Positions 34,956-42,830 of a stretch of DNA of 64,000 nucleotides are shown piece by piece. Origin of the DNA: an uncultured Modestobacter sp. GTDB lineage: Bacteria > Actinomycetota > Actinomycetes > Mycobacteriales > Geodermatophilaceae. Under the pieces are notes generated by a model. The model saw only the letters and a list, made by a program, of their open reading frames with translations, had not been told where the DNA came from and did no database searches. The stretch is from positions 96,010 to 160,009 of the forward strand of contig NZ_CANKUD010000012.1 of the NCBI RefSeq assembly GCF_947486615.1. Direction: 5' to 3'. Positions within the stretch are counted from its first letter, which is position 1. The number at the start of each line of letters is the position of its first letter. A program made the translations under genes and the position numbers.

Positions 34956-36038
34956 ATGCGGCCGCTCGTGCCGTTCTCCTCCTCGATGCCACTTGCTCCC
35001 CGTGTCCCGGTTCCTGGTCGCCCCGCCCGCGCGCGCCGCGGCGGCAGCGTCGTCGCCGCAGCCGCGACCGCGTTGCTCCTCGCCGGCTGCGCAGCGACGT
35101 CCTCGGCAGCCGAGCCGACGGCGGCCGGCGGGGCGGCGGGGCAGTCGTCGCAGGTGCAGCCGGCGCCGGCGACCGTCGCCCCGGCGCCGGTGGAGCCGGT
35201 GCTGCCGGCGGTCCCGCCCCGGTTCGTGGCCGCGGGCAACGAGGTCGAGGCAGAGCTCAAGACGGCGGCCGCGCACTTCGTGGAGGACCTCGGCACCTAC
35301 GACCCGGCGGCTCCCTCCGTTCGGGCCGCCGCGCTCCCGGGGCCCGAGCAGGAGATCGCGGCCTCGCTCGGCCGGGCCGACGCCTCCTCGCGGGTGCGGG
35401 TGCTCTTCGTCCAGCTCGGCGGGCTCCGCCCGATCGCCGCACCCACGTACGCCAGTGCCATGGTGGTCGCCGAGCAGGTGCGCACCGGAGTCGACGGCGC
35501 AGTGCGCACCGAGGTGCGCACCCTCGACGTCCGGCTGGCCCGGGGTGACCACGGCTGGGCGGTGGTCGAGCTGGCCTCCGCCGGTGGCGCGCCGGTCGAC
35601 CCGCCGGCCGAGCTGTCCGGCTCCGCGGCGGCGGCGCTGGCCGAGCCGGGTCTGCTGCTCCCGGACAGCGCCCGGTGGGACATCGCCGCGGGCCTGGCGC
35701 AGGACCAGATGCTGGACGCCGCCATCGCCGTGGCCCGGCAGGTGCCCATCCAGATCAGCGTGCTGCAGACCGGGCACCCCTACACCGTCATCGACGACCG
35801 TCCCGCGCCCCCGGTCAGCGCGCACTCCTCCGGCCGCGCGTTCGACATCTGGGCGTTCGACGGCGTCCCGGTGCACGATCTGACGCCGGAGCAGGTGCGC
35901 GAGCTCGGTGAGCTGGTGCTGGCCGTCCCCGGGGTCACCCAGGTCGGCATGCCGACCGGGCTGGACCTGGACGGCCCCGGGCCCCGCTCGTTCGCCAACG
36001 CGGTGCACGACGACCACCTGCACGTGGCGGTGCGCTGA
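34956..36038 (+). CDS. Lipoprotein with M15-like (D-Ala-D-Ala carboxypeptidase fold) metal site
   Basis: A 360-residue lipoprotein: hydrophobic segment with lipobox LAGC (Cys45), an Ala/Pro linker, a central alpha/beta region, and a C-terminal Zn-peptidase-like part. The zinc residues are visible as H290 and D297 in AHSSGRAFD and the HxH pair DDHLHV near 354-356, the arrangement of M15 peptidases that cut peptidoglycan stems. ATG 34956 has GGGGA ahead; ATG 34986 would give a 35-residue signal and is also plausible. It may modify cell-wall peptides. Convergent with an aldo/keto reductase. Confidence 0.78.
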   Translation: MRPLVPFSSSMPLAPRVPVPGRPARARRGGSVVAAAATALLLAGCAATSSAAEPTAAGGAAGQSSQVQPAPATVAPAPVEPVLPAVPPRFVAAGNEVEAELKTAAAHFVEDLGTYDPAAPSVRAAALPGPEQEIAASLGRADASSRVRVLFVQLGGLRPIAAPTYASAMVVAEQVRTGVDGAVRTEVRTLDVRLARGDHGWAVVELASAGGAPVDPPAELSGSAAAALAEPGLLLPDSARWDIAAGLAQDQMLDAAIAVARQVPIQISVLQTGHPYTVIDDRPAPPVSAHSSGRAFDIWAFDGVPVHDLTPEQVRELGELVLAVPGVTQVGMPTGLDLDGPGPRSFANAVHDDHLHVAVR

Positions 36039-36096
36039 TCCACCGCGACCCGGCGTCGGGTGCCCCCTCGGTCGTCCGCGCTGTGCGTCGCGCACT

Positions 36097-36133
36097 GACC
36101 GGCCGGGCCGGTGCGCAGCCGGCCCGGCCGGTC
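36097..36133. terminator. Bidirectional terminator between the M15-like and aldo/keto reductase genes
   Basis: A perfect 15-bp stem (36097-36111 with 36119-36133) around a 7-base loop, ending 6 bases before the stop of the leftward gene. Confidence 0.8.
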
Positions 36134-36139
36134 GTCGGC

Positions 36140-37171
36140 TCAGCGGCGCCGGGCCGCCGGGGTGAGTGCGGGCGTCGTCCACATGTTGTCGCCGACGTTC
36201 ACCGTGTGCCCCGGCGGGACGATGGCGTCGATCCGGTCCAGCACGTCGTCGGGGAGCTCGACCCCGTCGGCGGCCAGGTAGGAATCCAGGTGGTCCATCG
36301 TGCGCGGGCCGACGATCGCCGACGTGACTGCCGGGTGCCGGACGACGAACGCGATCGCCAGCTGCACCAGGCTCAGTCCGGCCTCGTCGGCGAGTGAGCC
36401 CAGGGCGTCGGCGGCGTCGAGCTTGGCGGCGTTGGCCGGGTTCGCGGCGTCGTAGACGCCGGGGAACCGCTGCGCGCGGCCGACCGAGCCCGGCCCGCTG
36501 ACCTCCTGGCCCTTCCGGTACTTGCCCGACAGCCAGCCCCCGGCCAGCGGGCTGTAGCTGAGCACGCCCATCCCGTGCCGCTGGGCGGTGGGCAGGACGT
36601 CGGTCTCGATCGCCCGGGTCAGGATCGAGTACGGCGGCTGCTCGGTACGGAACCGCTCGCGGCCGCGGCGCTCGGCGGTCCACTGCGCCTCGACGATCTC
36701 CGAGGCCGGCACCGTGGAGGCGCCGAACGCGCGGATCTTGCCGGCGTGCACCAGGTCCGACAGTGCGCCCAGCGCCTCGTCCACGTCGGTGTCCGGGTCG
36801 AGCCGGTGCAGCTGGTAGAGGTCGATCCAGTCGGTGCCCAGCCGGCGCAGCGAGCCCTCGACGGCCTCGGTGATCCAGCGCCGGGACGTGCCGCGCTGGT
36901 TCGGGTCCTGCCCGAACGGCAGTCCGACCTTGGTGGCCAGGACGACGCCGTCGCGCCGTCCGCCGGCCAGGGCCTTGCCGACGACCTGTTCGGACTCGCC
37001 GCCGGAGTAGACGTCGGCGGTGTCGATGAGCGTGACGCCCGCATCGAGGGCGCGGTGCACGATCCGCACGCCCTCGTCGTGGTCGGGGTTGCCGACGGCG
37101 CCGAACATCATCGCGCCGAGGCAGAGCTGGCTGACGGACATGCCGGTCCGGCCCAGGGGTCGCTGTTCCAC
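36140..37171 (-). CDS. Aldo/keto reductase
   Basis: NADPH-dependent carbonyl reductase, 343 residues, TIM barrel. The catalytic tetrad is complete: D50, Y55, K81 and H122 (LIDTADVY, ATKVG, YQLHRLD). The phosphate-binding end reads TSAIVGPRTMDHLDSY. The GTG at 37171 is preceded by GAGGAG 8 bases ahead. It is divergent from a TetR regulator with twin operators in the 87-bp gap, so it is probably induced by that regulator's ligand, likely a reactive aldehyde or quinone (inference). Confidence 0.93.
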   Translation of the reverse strand: MEQRPLGRTGMSVSQLCLGAMMFGAVGNPDHDEGVRIVHRALDAGVTLIDTADVYSGGESEQVVGKALAGGRRDGVVLATKVGLPFGQDPNQRGTSRRWITEAVEGSLRRLGTDWIDLYQLHRLDPDTDVDEALGALSDLVHAGKIRAFGASTVPASEIVEAQWTAERRGRERFRTEQPPYSILTRAIETDVLPTAQRHGMGVLSYSPLAGGWLSGKYRKGQEVSGPGSVGRAQRFPGVYDAANPANAAKLDAADALGSLADEAGLSLVQLAIAFVVRHPAVTSAIVGPRTMDHLDSYLAADGVELPDDVLDRIDAIVPPGHTVNVGDNMWTTPALTPAARRR

Positions 37172-37207
37172 GGTGTGCTCCTCGCGGTGGGTACGATCTG
37201 CCCGAAG

Positions 37208-37247
37208 TGGACAGCCTGTCCATCTACCGTACCGGACAACCTGTCCA
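37208..37247. promoter_or_regulatory. Twin TetR operators between the aldo/keto reductase and TetR genes
   Basis: TGGACAGCCTGTCCA (37208-37222) is a perfect 15-bp palindrome; CGGACAACCTGTCCA (37233-37247) is an imperfect second copy 25 bp on. The outer arms AAGTGGACAG and CTGTCCACTT also make one large inverted repeat. Confidence 0.8.
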
Positions 37248-37258
37248 CTTAGGGAGTC

Positions 37259-37810
37259 ATGCCTGTCAGACGTGCCGACGCCGAGCGCAACCGCGAGCGG
37301 ATCCTCGCCGCCGCGCGCACCGGTTTCGCCGAACCGGGCCCCCCGCTGTCGATGGCCGAGGTCGCCCGCCGCGCCGGCGTCGGGATGGCCACGCTGTACC
37401 GCAACTTTCCCGGACGGCGGGACCTGCTGGAGGCGCTCTACACCGACCAGGTGGACGCCGTCTGTGCGGCCGCTGCCTCGGTCGACGGGTCGCCCAGCGA
37501 ACGGTTCCTCGCCTGGGTCCACCACTTCGCGGGCTTCTTCACCACCAAGCACGAGATTGCCGGCGAGCTGCTCGCCCAGGCGGAGGGCCCCGGCCCGGTG
37601 CTGGACCGCAGCCGGGAGCGGGTGCTGGCCGCCGGCCGGCCGCTGCTAGCCGCCGCGCAGGAGGCCGGGGAGATCCGCGGCGACCTGTCGCTGGAGCAGG
37701 TGCTCGACATGGTGATCGCGGTCAGCGCGATCCACGGCGACCCCGACTACTCGCGGCCGATCCTGACTACCGCGCTCGACGGCCTGCGCGTCAGCAGCTC
37801 GCGGCGCTGA
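37259..37810 (+). CDS. TetR-family regulator
   Basis: A 183-residue repressor. The HTH lies at about 30-51 (LSMAEVARRAGVGMATLYRNF) after the typical ERNRERILAAAR helix. The C-domain (about 70-180) resembles the SbtR/Rv-type sensor group, with FLAWVHHFAGFF and LEQVLDMVIAVSAIHGD. ATG 37259 has AGGGAG close upstream. The adjoining operators and divergent aldo/keto reductase make autoregulation and control of that gene likely. Confidence 0.92.
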   Translation: MPVRRADAERNRERILAAARTGFAEPGPPLSMAEVARRAGVGMATLYRNFPGRRDLLEALYTDQVDAVCAAAASVDGSPSERFLAWVHHFAGFFTTKHEIAGELLAQAEGPGPVLDRSRERVLAAGRPLLAAAQEAGEIRGDLSLEQVLDMVIAVSAIHGDPDYSRPILTTALDGLRVSSSRR

Positions 37811-37826
37811 CGGGTTGGGCCGAGCG

Positions 37827-38366
37827 TCAGCCTCGGGACTCGGGGCCGGATGCTCCGGCGCGGGTGCGCTCGTGGTGCCGGCGGGCCTTCATCCGGTTGC
37901 CGCAGGTGGCCATCGAGCACCAGCGGGCCCGGTTGGGCTTGCTGCGGTCGAGGAGGAACAGGGCGCACTCGTCGTTGGCACACGGCCGGAGTCGCCCGGG
38001 ATGGGTGCGCCGTACCGCGTCCCAGGCCAGGACGGCGCGGACTGCGAGACCCCGGGCCGGCGGGACGTCGGTGGGGATCCAGCTGATGCCGTCGTCCCCG
38101 ATCGCGGGCGCCAGGCGGACGTCGGACAGCAGTGGCGCCAGCGACCGGGCCGGCTCGTCACCGCGAGCGACGGCCTGGAGTGCGTTCCGGGCGGTGCGGG
38201 TCGCCTGCTGCTCGGCCGCCGAGCCGTCGCCGCCGTGGTCCCGCAGCCACGCCCGGCCGGGATCGCCGTCCAGCAGGTCCCGCTGGACGCCGTCCACGAC
38301 CGGCGTCGTGTTCAGCAGGTCGAGCAGGAAGGCCTCGTCGGCGGGTGAGTGGTCCACCGGGTACAT
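37827..38366 (-). CDS. CGNR zinc-finger (ABATE-type) regulator
   Basis: A 179-residue protein with an N-terminal stress-response (ABATE-like) domain (about 1-120) and a C-terminal CGNR zinc finger. The finger Cys residues are C129, C134, C150 and C155 in the segments CANDEC and CSMATCGNR. Such proteins are thought to regulate transcription. It is divergent from the hydrolase at 38451, with inverted repeats abutting both start codons, so the two are probably co-regulated by this protein. ATG 38366 is the first in-frame Met. Confidence 0.88.
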   Translation of the reverse strand: MYPVDHSPADEAFLLDLLNTTPVVDGVQRDLLDGDPGRAWLRDHGGDGSAAEQQATRTARNALQAVARGDEPARSLAPLLSDVRLAPAIGDDGISWIPTDVPPARGLAVRAVLAWDAVRRTHPGRLRPCANDECALFLLDRSKPNRARWCSMATCGNRMKARRHHERTRAGASGPESRG

Positions 38367-38446
38367 CTAACCCCCTTGGTCTGGTTGACAGGTTACGCGG
38401 ACGTCTGCCACGTTCCTAACCATCAACCTGACTCAGAGGGGTTAGA
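38366..38446. promoter_or_regulatory. Divergent control region with inverted TCTAACCCC repeats
   Basis: TCTAACCCC (38366-38374) and its complement GGGGTTAGA (38438-38446) sit next to the two start codons. A TTGACA (38385-38390) lies on the plus strand; no convincing -10 follows at the usual distance. Confidence 0.55.
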
Positions 38447-38450
38447 CATC

Positions 38451-39335
38451 ATGGCTCGCGTTCACCACCGGACCGCCGTCATCGACGGGCGGCAGCTCTT
38501 CTACCGGGAGGCAGGCCCGGTCGACGCGCCGGTCGTGGTCCTGCTGCACGGGTACCCGACCAGCTCGTTCATGTTCCGCGAGCTGATCCCGCAGCTGGCC
38601 GACCGCCACCGGGTGATCGCGCCGGACATGCTGGGCTTCGGGCTGTCCGACGCACCGCCGGTCACGGAGTTCGAGTACACCTTCGACGCGCTGGCCGACC
38701 TGACCGCCGGCCTGCTGCGCGAGCTGGGCGTGACCCGGTACGCGATCTACGTCCAGGACTACGGCGCCCCGGTCGGCTGGCGACTCGCGCTGCGCGACCC
38801 GGCGGTGGTCACCGCGATCGTCACGCAGAACGGCAACGGCTACGAGGCCGGCTTCGTCGAGAGCTTCTGGGCCCCGGTCTGGGATTACGCGCGGGACCCG
38901 AACGCGGAGACCGAGGCGGCGATCCGGCCGGCGCTGAGCCTCGATGCGATCCGTTGGCAGTACCTGCACGGGGTCGCCGACGAGACCGTGGTCAGCCCGG
39001 ACACCTGGCACCACGACCACGCCCTGGTGTCGCGCCCCGGCAACGACCTCGTCCAGCTGGCGCTGTTCCGCGACTACCGCACCAACCCGCCGATGTACCC
39101 GGCGCTGCACCAGTACCTGCGCGACAGCCGGGTCCCCGTGCTCGCCGTCTGGGGGAAGGGCGACGAGATCTTCGGCCCCGAGGGCGGGCGCAGCTTCGCC
39201 CGCGACGCCGTCGACGCGGAGGTCCACCTGCTGGACGGCGGGCACTTCCTCCTGGAGAGCGCCGGTGACCAGGTCGCCGAGCTGATCCGCGACTTCCTCG
39301 GCCGGCGACTCCCTGGCGCTGCACCGGCGCGGTGA
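38451..39335 (+). CDS. Alpha/beta hydrolase of the haloalkane dehalogenase/epoxide hydrolase group
   Basis: A 294-residue cytoplasmic hydrolase. The nucleophile is an aspartate, D103 in VQDYGAPVGW, as in haloalkane dehalogenases (VQDWGG) and epoxide hydrolases, rather than Ser. The oxyanion motif is LLHGYP (about 31-36), an acidic residue lies in GKGDEIFG (D238 or E239), and the catalytic His is H265 in DGGHFLLE. ATG 38451 is chosen; GAGGGG is 12 bases upstream. Substrate class is uncertain because the halide-stabilising Trp after the nucleophile is replaced by Tyr. Confidence 0.88.
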   Translation: MARVHHRTAVIDGRQLFYREAGPVDAPVVVLLHGYPTSSFMFRELIPQLADRHRVIAPDMLGFGLSDAPPVTEFEYTFDALADLTAGLLRELGVTRYAIYVQDYGAPVGWRLALRDPAVVTAIVTQNGNGYEAGFVESFWAPVWDYARDPNAETEAAIRPALSLDAIRWQYLHGVADETVVSPDTWHHDHALVSRPGNDLVQLALFRDYRTNPPMYPALHQYLRDSRVPVLAVWGKGDEIFGPEGGRSFARDAVDAEVHLLDGGHFLLESAGDQVAELIRDFLGRRLPGAAPAR

Positions 39336-39384
39336 GGTCCGCCGCGGCGCGGTCGGGGGGCTGCGACTGCTGGCGACGGGGCGG

Positions 39385-40278
39385 TCAACGTGCGCGGGCG
39401 CTGAGGCCCAGGGCCAGGCCGGCACCGACCACGGCGATGCCCAGCCAGACGAGCAGCCCGGGCGCGGGCGCCCCCATCGCCACGCCGACCCCGGCGGCGG
39501 CGACGGGGGCGACGCCGGTCAGCAGGCCGGCGCGGGCGGTGCCCAGCCGGCCGACCGCGGAGTACCAGAGCACGAAGGCGAGCGCGGTCGTCCCGACGGC
39601 CAGGTAGCCGGCCGCGGCGAGCTCACCGCCGGTCAGCTCCGCGACCGCCGCGGGACCCTCGGTGGCCAGCCCGAGGACGCCGAACACCACGGCCGCGAGC
39701 CAGGTGGTGTGCACCGAGACGCCCCACGCGCCCTGCCGGGCGAGCAGCGGGACGGCGAGCAGCGTGAACGCTGCTTCGCAGGCCAGGACGACGACCGCCC
39801 AGGCCAGTCCGACGGCATCACTCCGGCCCAGCCCCTGCACCAGCCCGGCGCCGACGGTGACCACCGCGGCCGCCAGCAGCACCCGCGCCTCGGGGCGCCG
39901 TCCGGTCATCAGCGGCCCCACCACCGCGAGCGCAATCGGCACGCTGGCCACGGCCACCCCGAGCACGGCCGGCTCGGCGTGCTCGGACCCGCGCACCAGC
40001 GCCACGTTGAACAGCACCATCCCCGTGCCGACGATGCCGAGCAGCCAGGCCCACTCCGCTCCGCGGGGTCTGGCCACCGACCGTCCAGCCAGCCGGGCGA
40101 AGCCGAGGAGGACCAGGCAGGCCGCGGCGTACCGGAGCGACTGGACGGTGAACAGCGGCGCATCGGAGAGGACGGCGGAGATCGCCACGCTGCTGCCGAC
40201 GAAGCCCATCGCGGTCGCCCCGGTGAGGACGGCGGCGGCCGCCGACTGCTGCTGGGCCGCTTCCGCCGTGACCGTCAT
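39385..40278 (-). CDS. EamA/DMT-family transporter
   Basis: A 297-residue membrane protein with about ten hydrophobic segments arranged as two EamA repeats (about 15-145 and 158-290). The substrate is unknown; relatives export amino acids and metabolites. ATG 40278 is used; ATG 40287 adds three residues. It is divergent from a MocR-type regulator, which makes it that regulator's likely target, a common pairing in which MocR senses a vitamin B6- or amino-acid-related ligand. Confidence 0.87.
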   Translation of the reverse strand: MTVTAEAAQQQSAAAAVLTGATAMGFVGSSVAISAVLSDAPLFTVQSLRYAAACLVLLGFARLAGRSVARPRGAEWAWLLGIVGTGMVLFNVALVRGSEHAEPAVLGVAVASVPIALAVVGPLMTGRRPEARVLLAAAVVTVGAGLVQGLGRSDAVGLAWAVVVLACEAAFTLLAVPLLARQGAWGVSVHTTWLAAVVFGVLGLATEGPAAVAELTGGELAAAGYLAVGTTALAFVLWYSAVGRLGTARAGLLTGVAPVAAAGVGVAMGAPAPGLLVWLGIAVVGAGLALGLSARAR

Positions 40279-40300
40279 GGCTGCCATGCTGCTTGCCGCC

Positions 40301-40344
40301 TGGTCCACCGTGGAGGGCCAATCACCGTCATCGGGAGTGGACCA
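40301..40344. promoter_or_regulatory. Inverted TGGTCCAC/GTGGACCA sites before the MocR gene
   Basis: TGGTCCAC (40301-40308) and its exact complement GTGGACCA (40337-40344) flank the short gap between the divergent EamA and MocR genes; the second ends at the MocR start codon. They are candidate MocR sites. Confidence 0.6.
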
Positions 40345-41760
40345 ATGCGCGGCGCCGACTTCCTCCAGCTCGACCCGGCGGCCGCGCCGGCGCGCGGGCT
40401 GACCGACTGGCTGACCGCGGAGGTGCGGGCGGCGGTGCTGGACGGTCGGCTGGCGGCGGGCGACCGGCTGCCGGCCACCCGCGCCCTGGCCGGTGACCTG
40501 GGCATCGCCCGCGGGGTGGTGGTCGAGGCCTACCAACGGCTGGTGGACGAGGCGCTGGTCGCGGCCCGGACCGGGTCGGGCACCGTCGTCCTGCCCCGGT
40601 CGGTCGCGGCGCCTGCCCGCCCCGCCGTCGACACCCCCGCCGGCCCCGTGCGCCTGCCCCTGCCGACGAACCGACCGGCGGCGGAGGGCGAGATCGACCT
40701 GTCGCCGGGGGTGCCCGACCTGGCGGCGTTCCCGCGAGCGGCCTGGCTACGGGCGGAGCGGGCGGTGCTGCGGGACGCGTCGGCGGCGGACCTGGGCTAC
40801 GGCGACCCGCGGGGGAGCGCTCGGCTGCGGGGCGAGCTGGCCGGGTGGCTCGGCCGGAGCCGGGGGCTGCGGGTCGCACCGGAGCAGCTCCTGGTGGTGT
40901 CCGGGGTGGCCCAGGCGCTGGCGCTGCTGGCCCAGACCCTGCGCACGCGTGGCGCCGACAGGATCGGCGTGGAGGACCCGGGGTCGCGGGGAGCGCGGGA
41001 GGAGTTCGCCCACTGGGGGCTCCGGCCGGTCGGTGTCCCGGTCGACGCCGACGGCCTGGTCGTCGCTGCGATGCCGGCCGTGCCGGCGGTGATGGTGACT
41101 CCGGCGCACCAGTTCCCGACCGGGGTGGTGCTGTCGCCCGGGCGGCGGCGGGAGCTGCTGGGCTGGGCCCGGGACGGCGGCGGGCTGGTGATCGAGGACG
41201 ACTACGACGCCGAGCACCGGTACGACCGGGCGCCGGTGCCGGCGCTGCAGCCGTCGGCGCCGGAGCACGTCGCACACACCGGCAGCACCTCGAAGACGCT
41301 GGCACCCGGGATGCGGCTGGGCTGGCTGGTCGCGCCGTCGTCCCTGGACGCCGACCTGGTGGCGGCGAAGCACGCGAGCGACCTGGGCAGCCCGGCGCTA
41401 CCGCAGCTGGTACTGGCGGAGCTGCTGCGGTCAGGTGAGTACGACCGGCACCTGCGGCTGGTGCGCGGGCGGCAGCGGGCCCGGCGGGACGCGCTGGTGA
41501 CCGCGCTGGCCCAGCACCTGCCCCACGCCCGGTTCGCCGGCGTGGCGGCCGGGCTGCACGTGCTCATCACGTTCCCCGGCTCGGACGCCGACGACGTCGA
41601 GCTGGCCAGTTCCATCCGCGACGCGGGGGTGGTCGCGCACCCGCTGTCCTGGCACCGCCTGACCCCCGGCGACCCCGGCCTCGTCCTCGGCTACGCCGCC
41701 AACGCCCCTGACCGCCTCCGCGCCGCCGTCGAGCGCATGGCCTACGCCCTCGACCCCTGA
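40345..41760 (+). CDS. MocR/PdxR-type regulator: GntR HTH fused to a PLP aminotransferase fold
   Basis: A 471-residue regulator. A winged GntR HTH (about 20-85: RLPATRALAGDLGIARGVVVE) is joined by a linker to a class-I aminotransferase domain (about 110-470). The PLP lysine is K317 in GSTSKTLAPG, and IEDDYDAEHRYD carries the family acidic motif. It should bind PLP and act as a transcription factor, probably on its own promoter and on the divergent EamA gene. ATG 40345 directly follows a candidate operator half, leaving no Shine-Dalgarno sequence. Confidence 0.92.
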   Translation: MRGADFLQLDPAAAPARGLTDWLTAEVRAAVLDGRLAAGDRLPATRALAGDLGIARGVVVEAYQRLVDEALVAARTGSGTVVLPRSVAAPARPAVDTPAGPVRLPLPTNRPAAEGEIDLSPGVPDLAAFPRAAWLRAERAVLRDASAADLGYGDPRGSARLRGELAGWLGRSRGLRVAPEQLLVVSGVAQALALLAQTLRTRGADRIGVEDPGSRGAREEFAHWGLRPVGVPVDADGLVVAAMPAVPAVMVTPAHQFPTGVVLSPGRRRELLGWARDGGGLVIEDDYDAEHRYDRAPVPALQPSAPEHVAHTGSTSKTLAPGMRLGWLVAPSSLDADLVAAKHASDLGSPALPQLVLAELLRSGEYDRHLRLVRGRQRARRDALVTALAQHLPHARFAGVAAGLHVLITFPGSDADDVELASSIRDAGVVAHPLSWHRLTPGDPGLVLGYAANAPDRLRAAVERMAYALDP

Positions 41761-41929
41761 CCAGCGGTCGGTCCCGATCGCCAGGGCCCCGCCCGGCTAC
41801 CGCGCGCGCCCGTGCCCTCGACCGCGTGGTCGCCAGGCGTTGGCCGTCGAGCGCCCGCCCGCCCGACCCCGCCCCCCTGACCGGGTCGCTGCGCGGCGGT
41901 CCGGTTGCCGCGCCGCTACCGTCCGCGCC

Positions 41930-42265
41930 GTGGCGGTGGAGATGTGGCGCTCAGCGCTGGCCTCAGCGTTGGTCGCTGTTGGGTGCCCGGCGACCACTGC
42001 AGCGGACCTGGCAAGCCGAGCGCGCATCGAACCGCCGGACGATGCGCCGGACGCTGACGGTCAGGCGCACATGGTCCGGCTCCTCGGGCACGGGTCGAGC
42101 TTCGACGACGATCCGGATGCCCGGGAGAGCTGGGACTGGGCGGTCGAGCACGTGGCGCAGAACGTCGCCGCGGACAACGCGGAGGCCAACGACCGGATCG
42201 TGCGGGGGGAGGCCGGTTGGGAGTTCTACTGGCCGTTGCCCGGCCGAGCGCCGAGGCGGACGTGA
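41930..42265 (+). CDS. Hypothetical protein, first of a two-gene unit
   Basis: A 111-residue soluble protein with no recognised domain. It begins as a helix (VEMWRSALASALVAVG), then an acidic middle rich in Asp (PDDAPDADG, DDDPDARESWDW). The GTG at 41930 lies 7 bases after TACCGT (41917-41922), so it may be leaderless. The stop overlaps the next start (GTGA). The Trp- and Asp-rich composition resembles proteins often annotated only as hypothetical in this group. An immunity-like role for a small acidic protein is possible but unsupported. Confidence 0.6.
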   Translation: MAVEMWRSALASALVAVGCPATTAADLASRARIEPPDDAPDADGQAHMVRLLGHGSSFDDDPDARESWDWAVEHVAQNVAADNAEANDRIVRGEAGWEFYWPLPGRAPRRT

Positions 42266-42699
42266 CGCCCGATCCGCCTTGGCGGGAGTACCGCAAGGCC
42301 CGTCTGCCTCGTGGTTGGGCCTACCCGTTGGGCAGGGACCGGATCGAGAAGGCGCTGCGGCGGGCGGGCGCGGTCATCGACTCGCTCAGCCTGGGCCCAC
42401 CAGACCTCCCGCCTCGGCCAGGGGTGTCGGCGGTCTTCGACGTGCTGTGGCTCGGCGATGCCCGCGCCGGGTACTCCACCGGTCGCGTTTCACCTGCTGC
42501 TGCGGGGCTGCTCATGCGCTGGACGGCTATACCAGCGGAGCAGTGCACCTCCATCGCGCAGCAGCTCGCCGAAGGCGTGCTGGACCAGGCGTGCCGGTGG
42601 GCCGCCGATGCCCCGACCATGGGCAACGCCTGGACGTCGACCGAGCACCGGTTCCTCGTCAGCCACCGGGATGGGCTGCTGCACGTCTCGCGAGCCTGA
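42262..42699 (+). CDS. Hypothetical protein, second of a two-gene unit
   Basis: A 145-residue soluble protein without recognised domain; visible stretches are GRDRIEKALRRAGAVIDSL and a C-terminal TSTEHRFLVSHRDGLLHVS strand pair. No signal peptide. The GTG at 42262 overlaps the upstream stop, so the two products are co-translated and probably work together. Its wobble positions are less GC-rich than those of neighbours (for example TTG, CCT and GTT codons), a weak sign of transfer. Confidence 0.6.
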   Translation: MTPDPPWREYRKARLPRGWAYPLGRDRIEKALRRAGAVIDSLSLGPPDLPPRPGVSAVFDVLWLGDARAGYSTGRVSPAAAGLLMRWTAIPAEQCTSIAQQLAEGVLDQACRWAADAPTMGNAWTSTEHRFLVSHRDGLLHVSRA

Positions 42700-42830
42700 T
42701 CGAGGTTCGCCCCTCTGGTGCCGCCGGTGGATCTGGCAGCGTTCAGCCAGTGCCCGATGTGGTTGCTTGCCGGGGTGGTGGATCGATCAGCCCGCCGCGC
42801 TCGGTGCGGTGACGTGCGGCGTCGATCGCC

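Noticed and set aside
33828..37223. One 1131-codon open frame on the minus strand
   Set aside because: Only 33828-34925 encodes a sensible protein; the rest is the antisense of the M15-like lipoprotein and an off-frame of the aldo/keto reductase, a usual effect of high GC.
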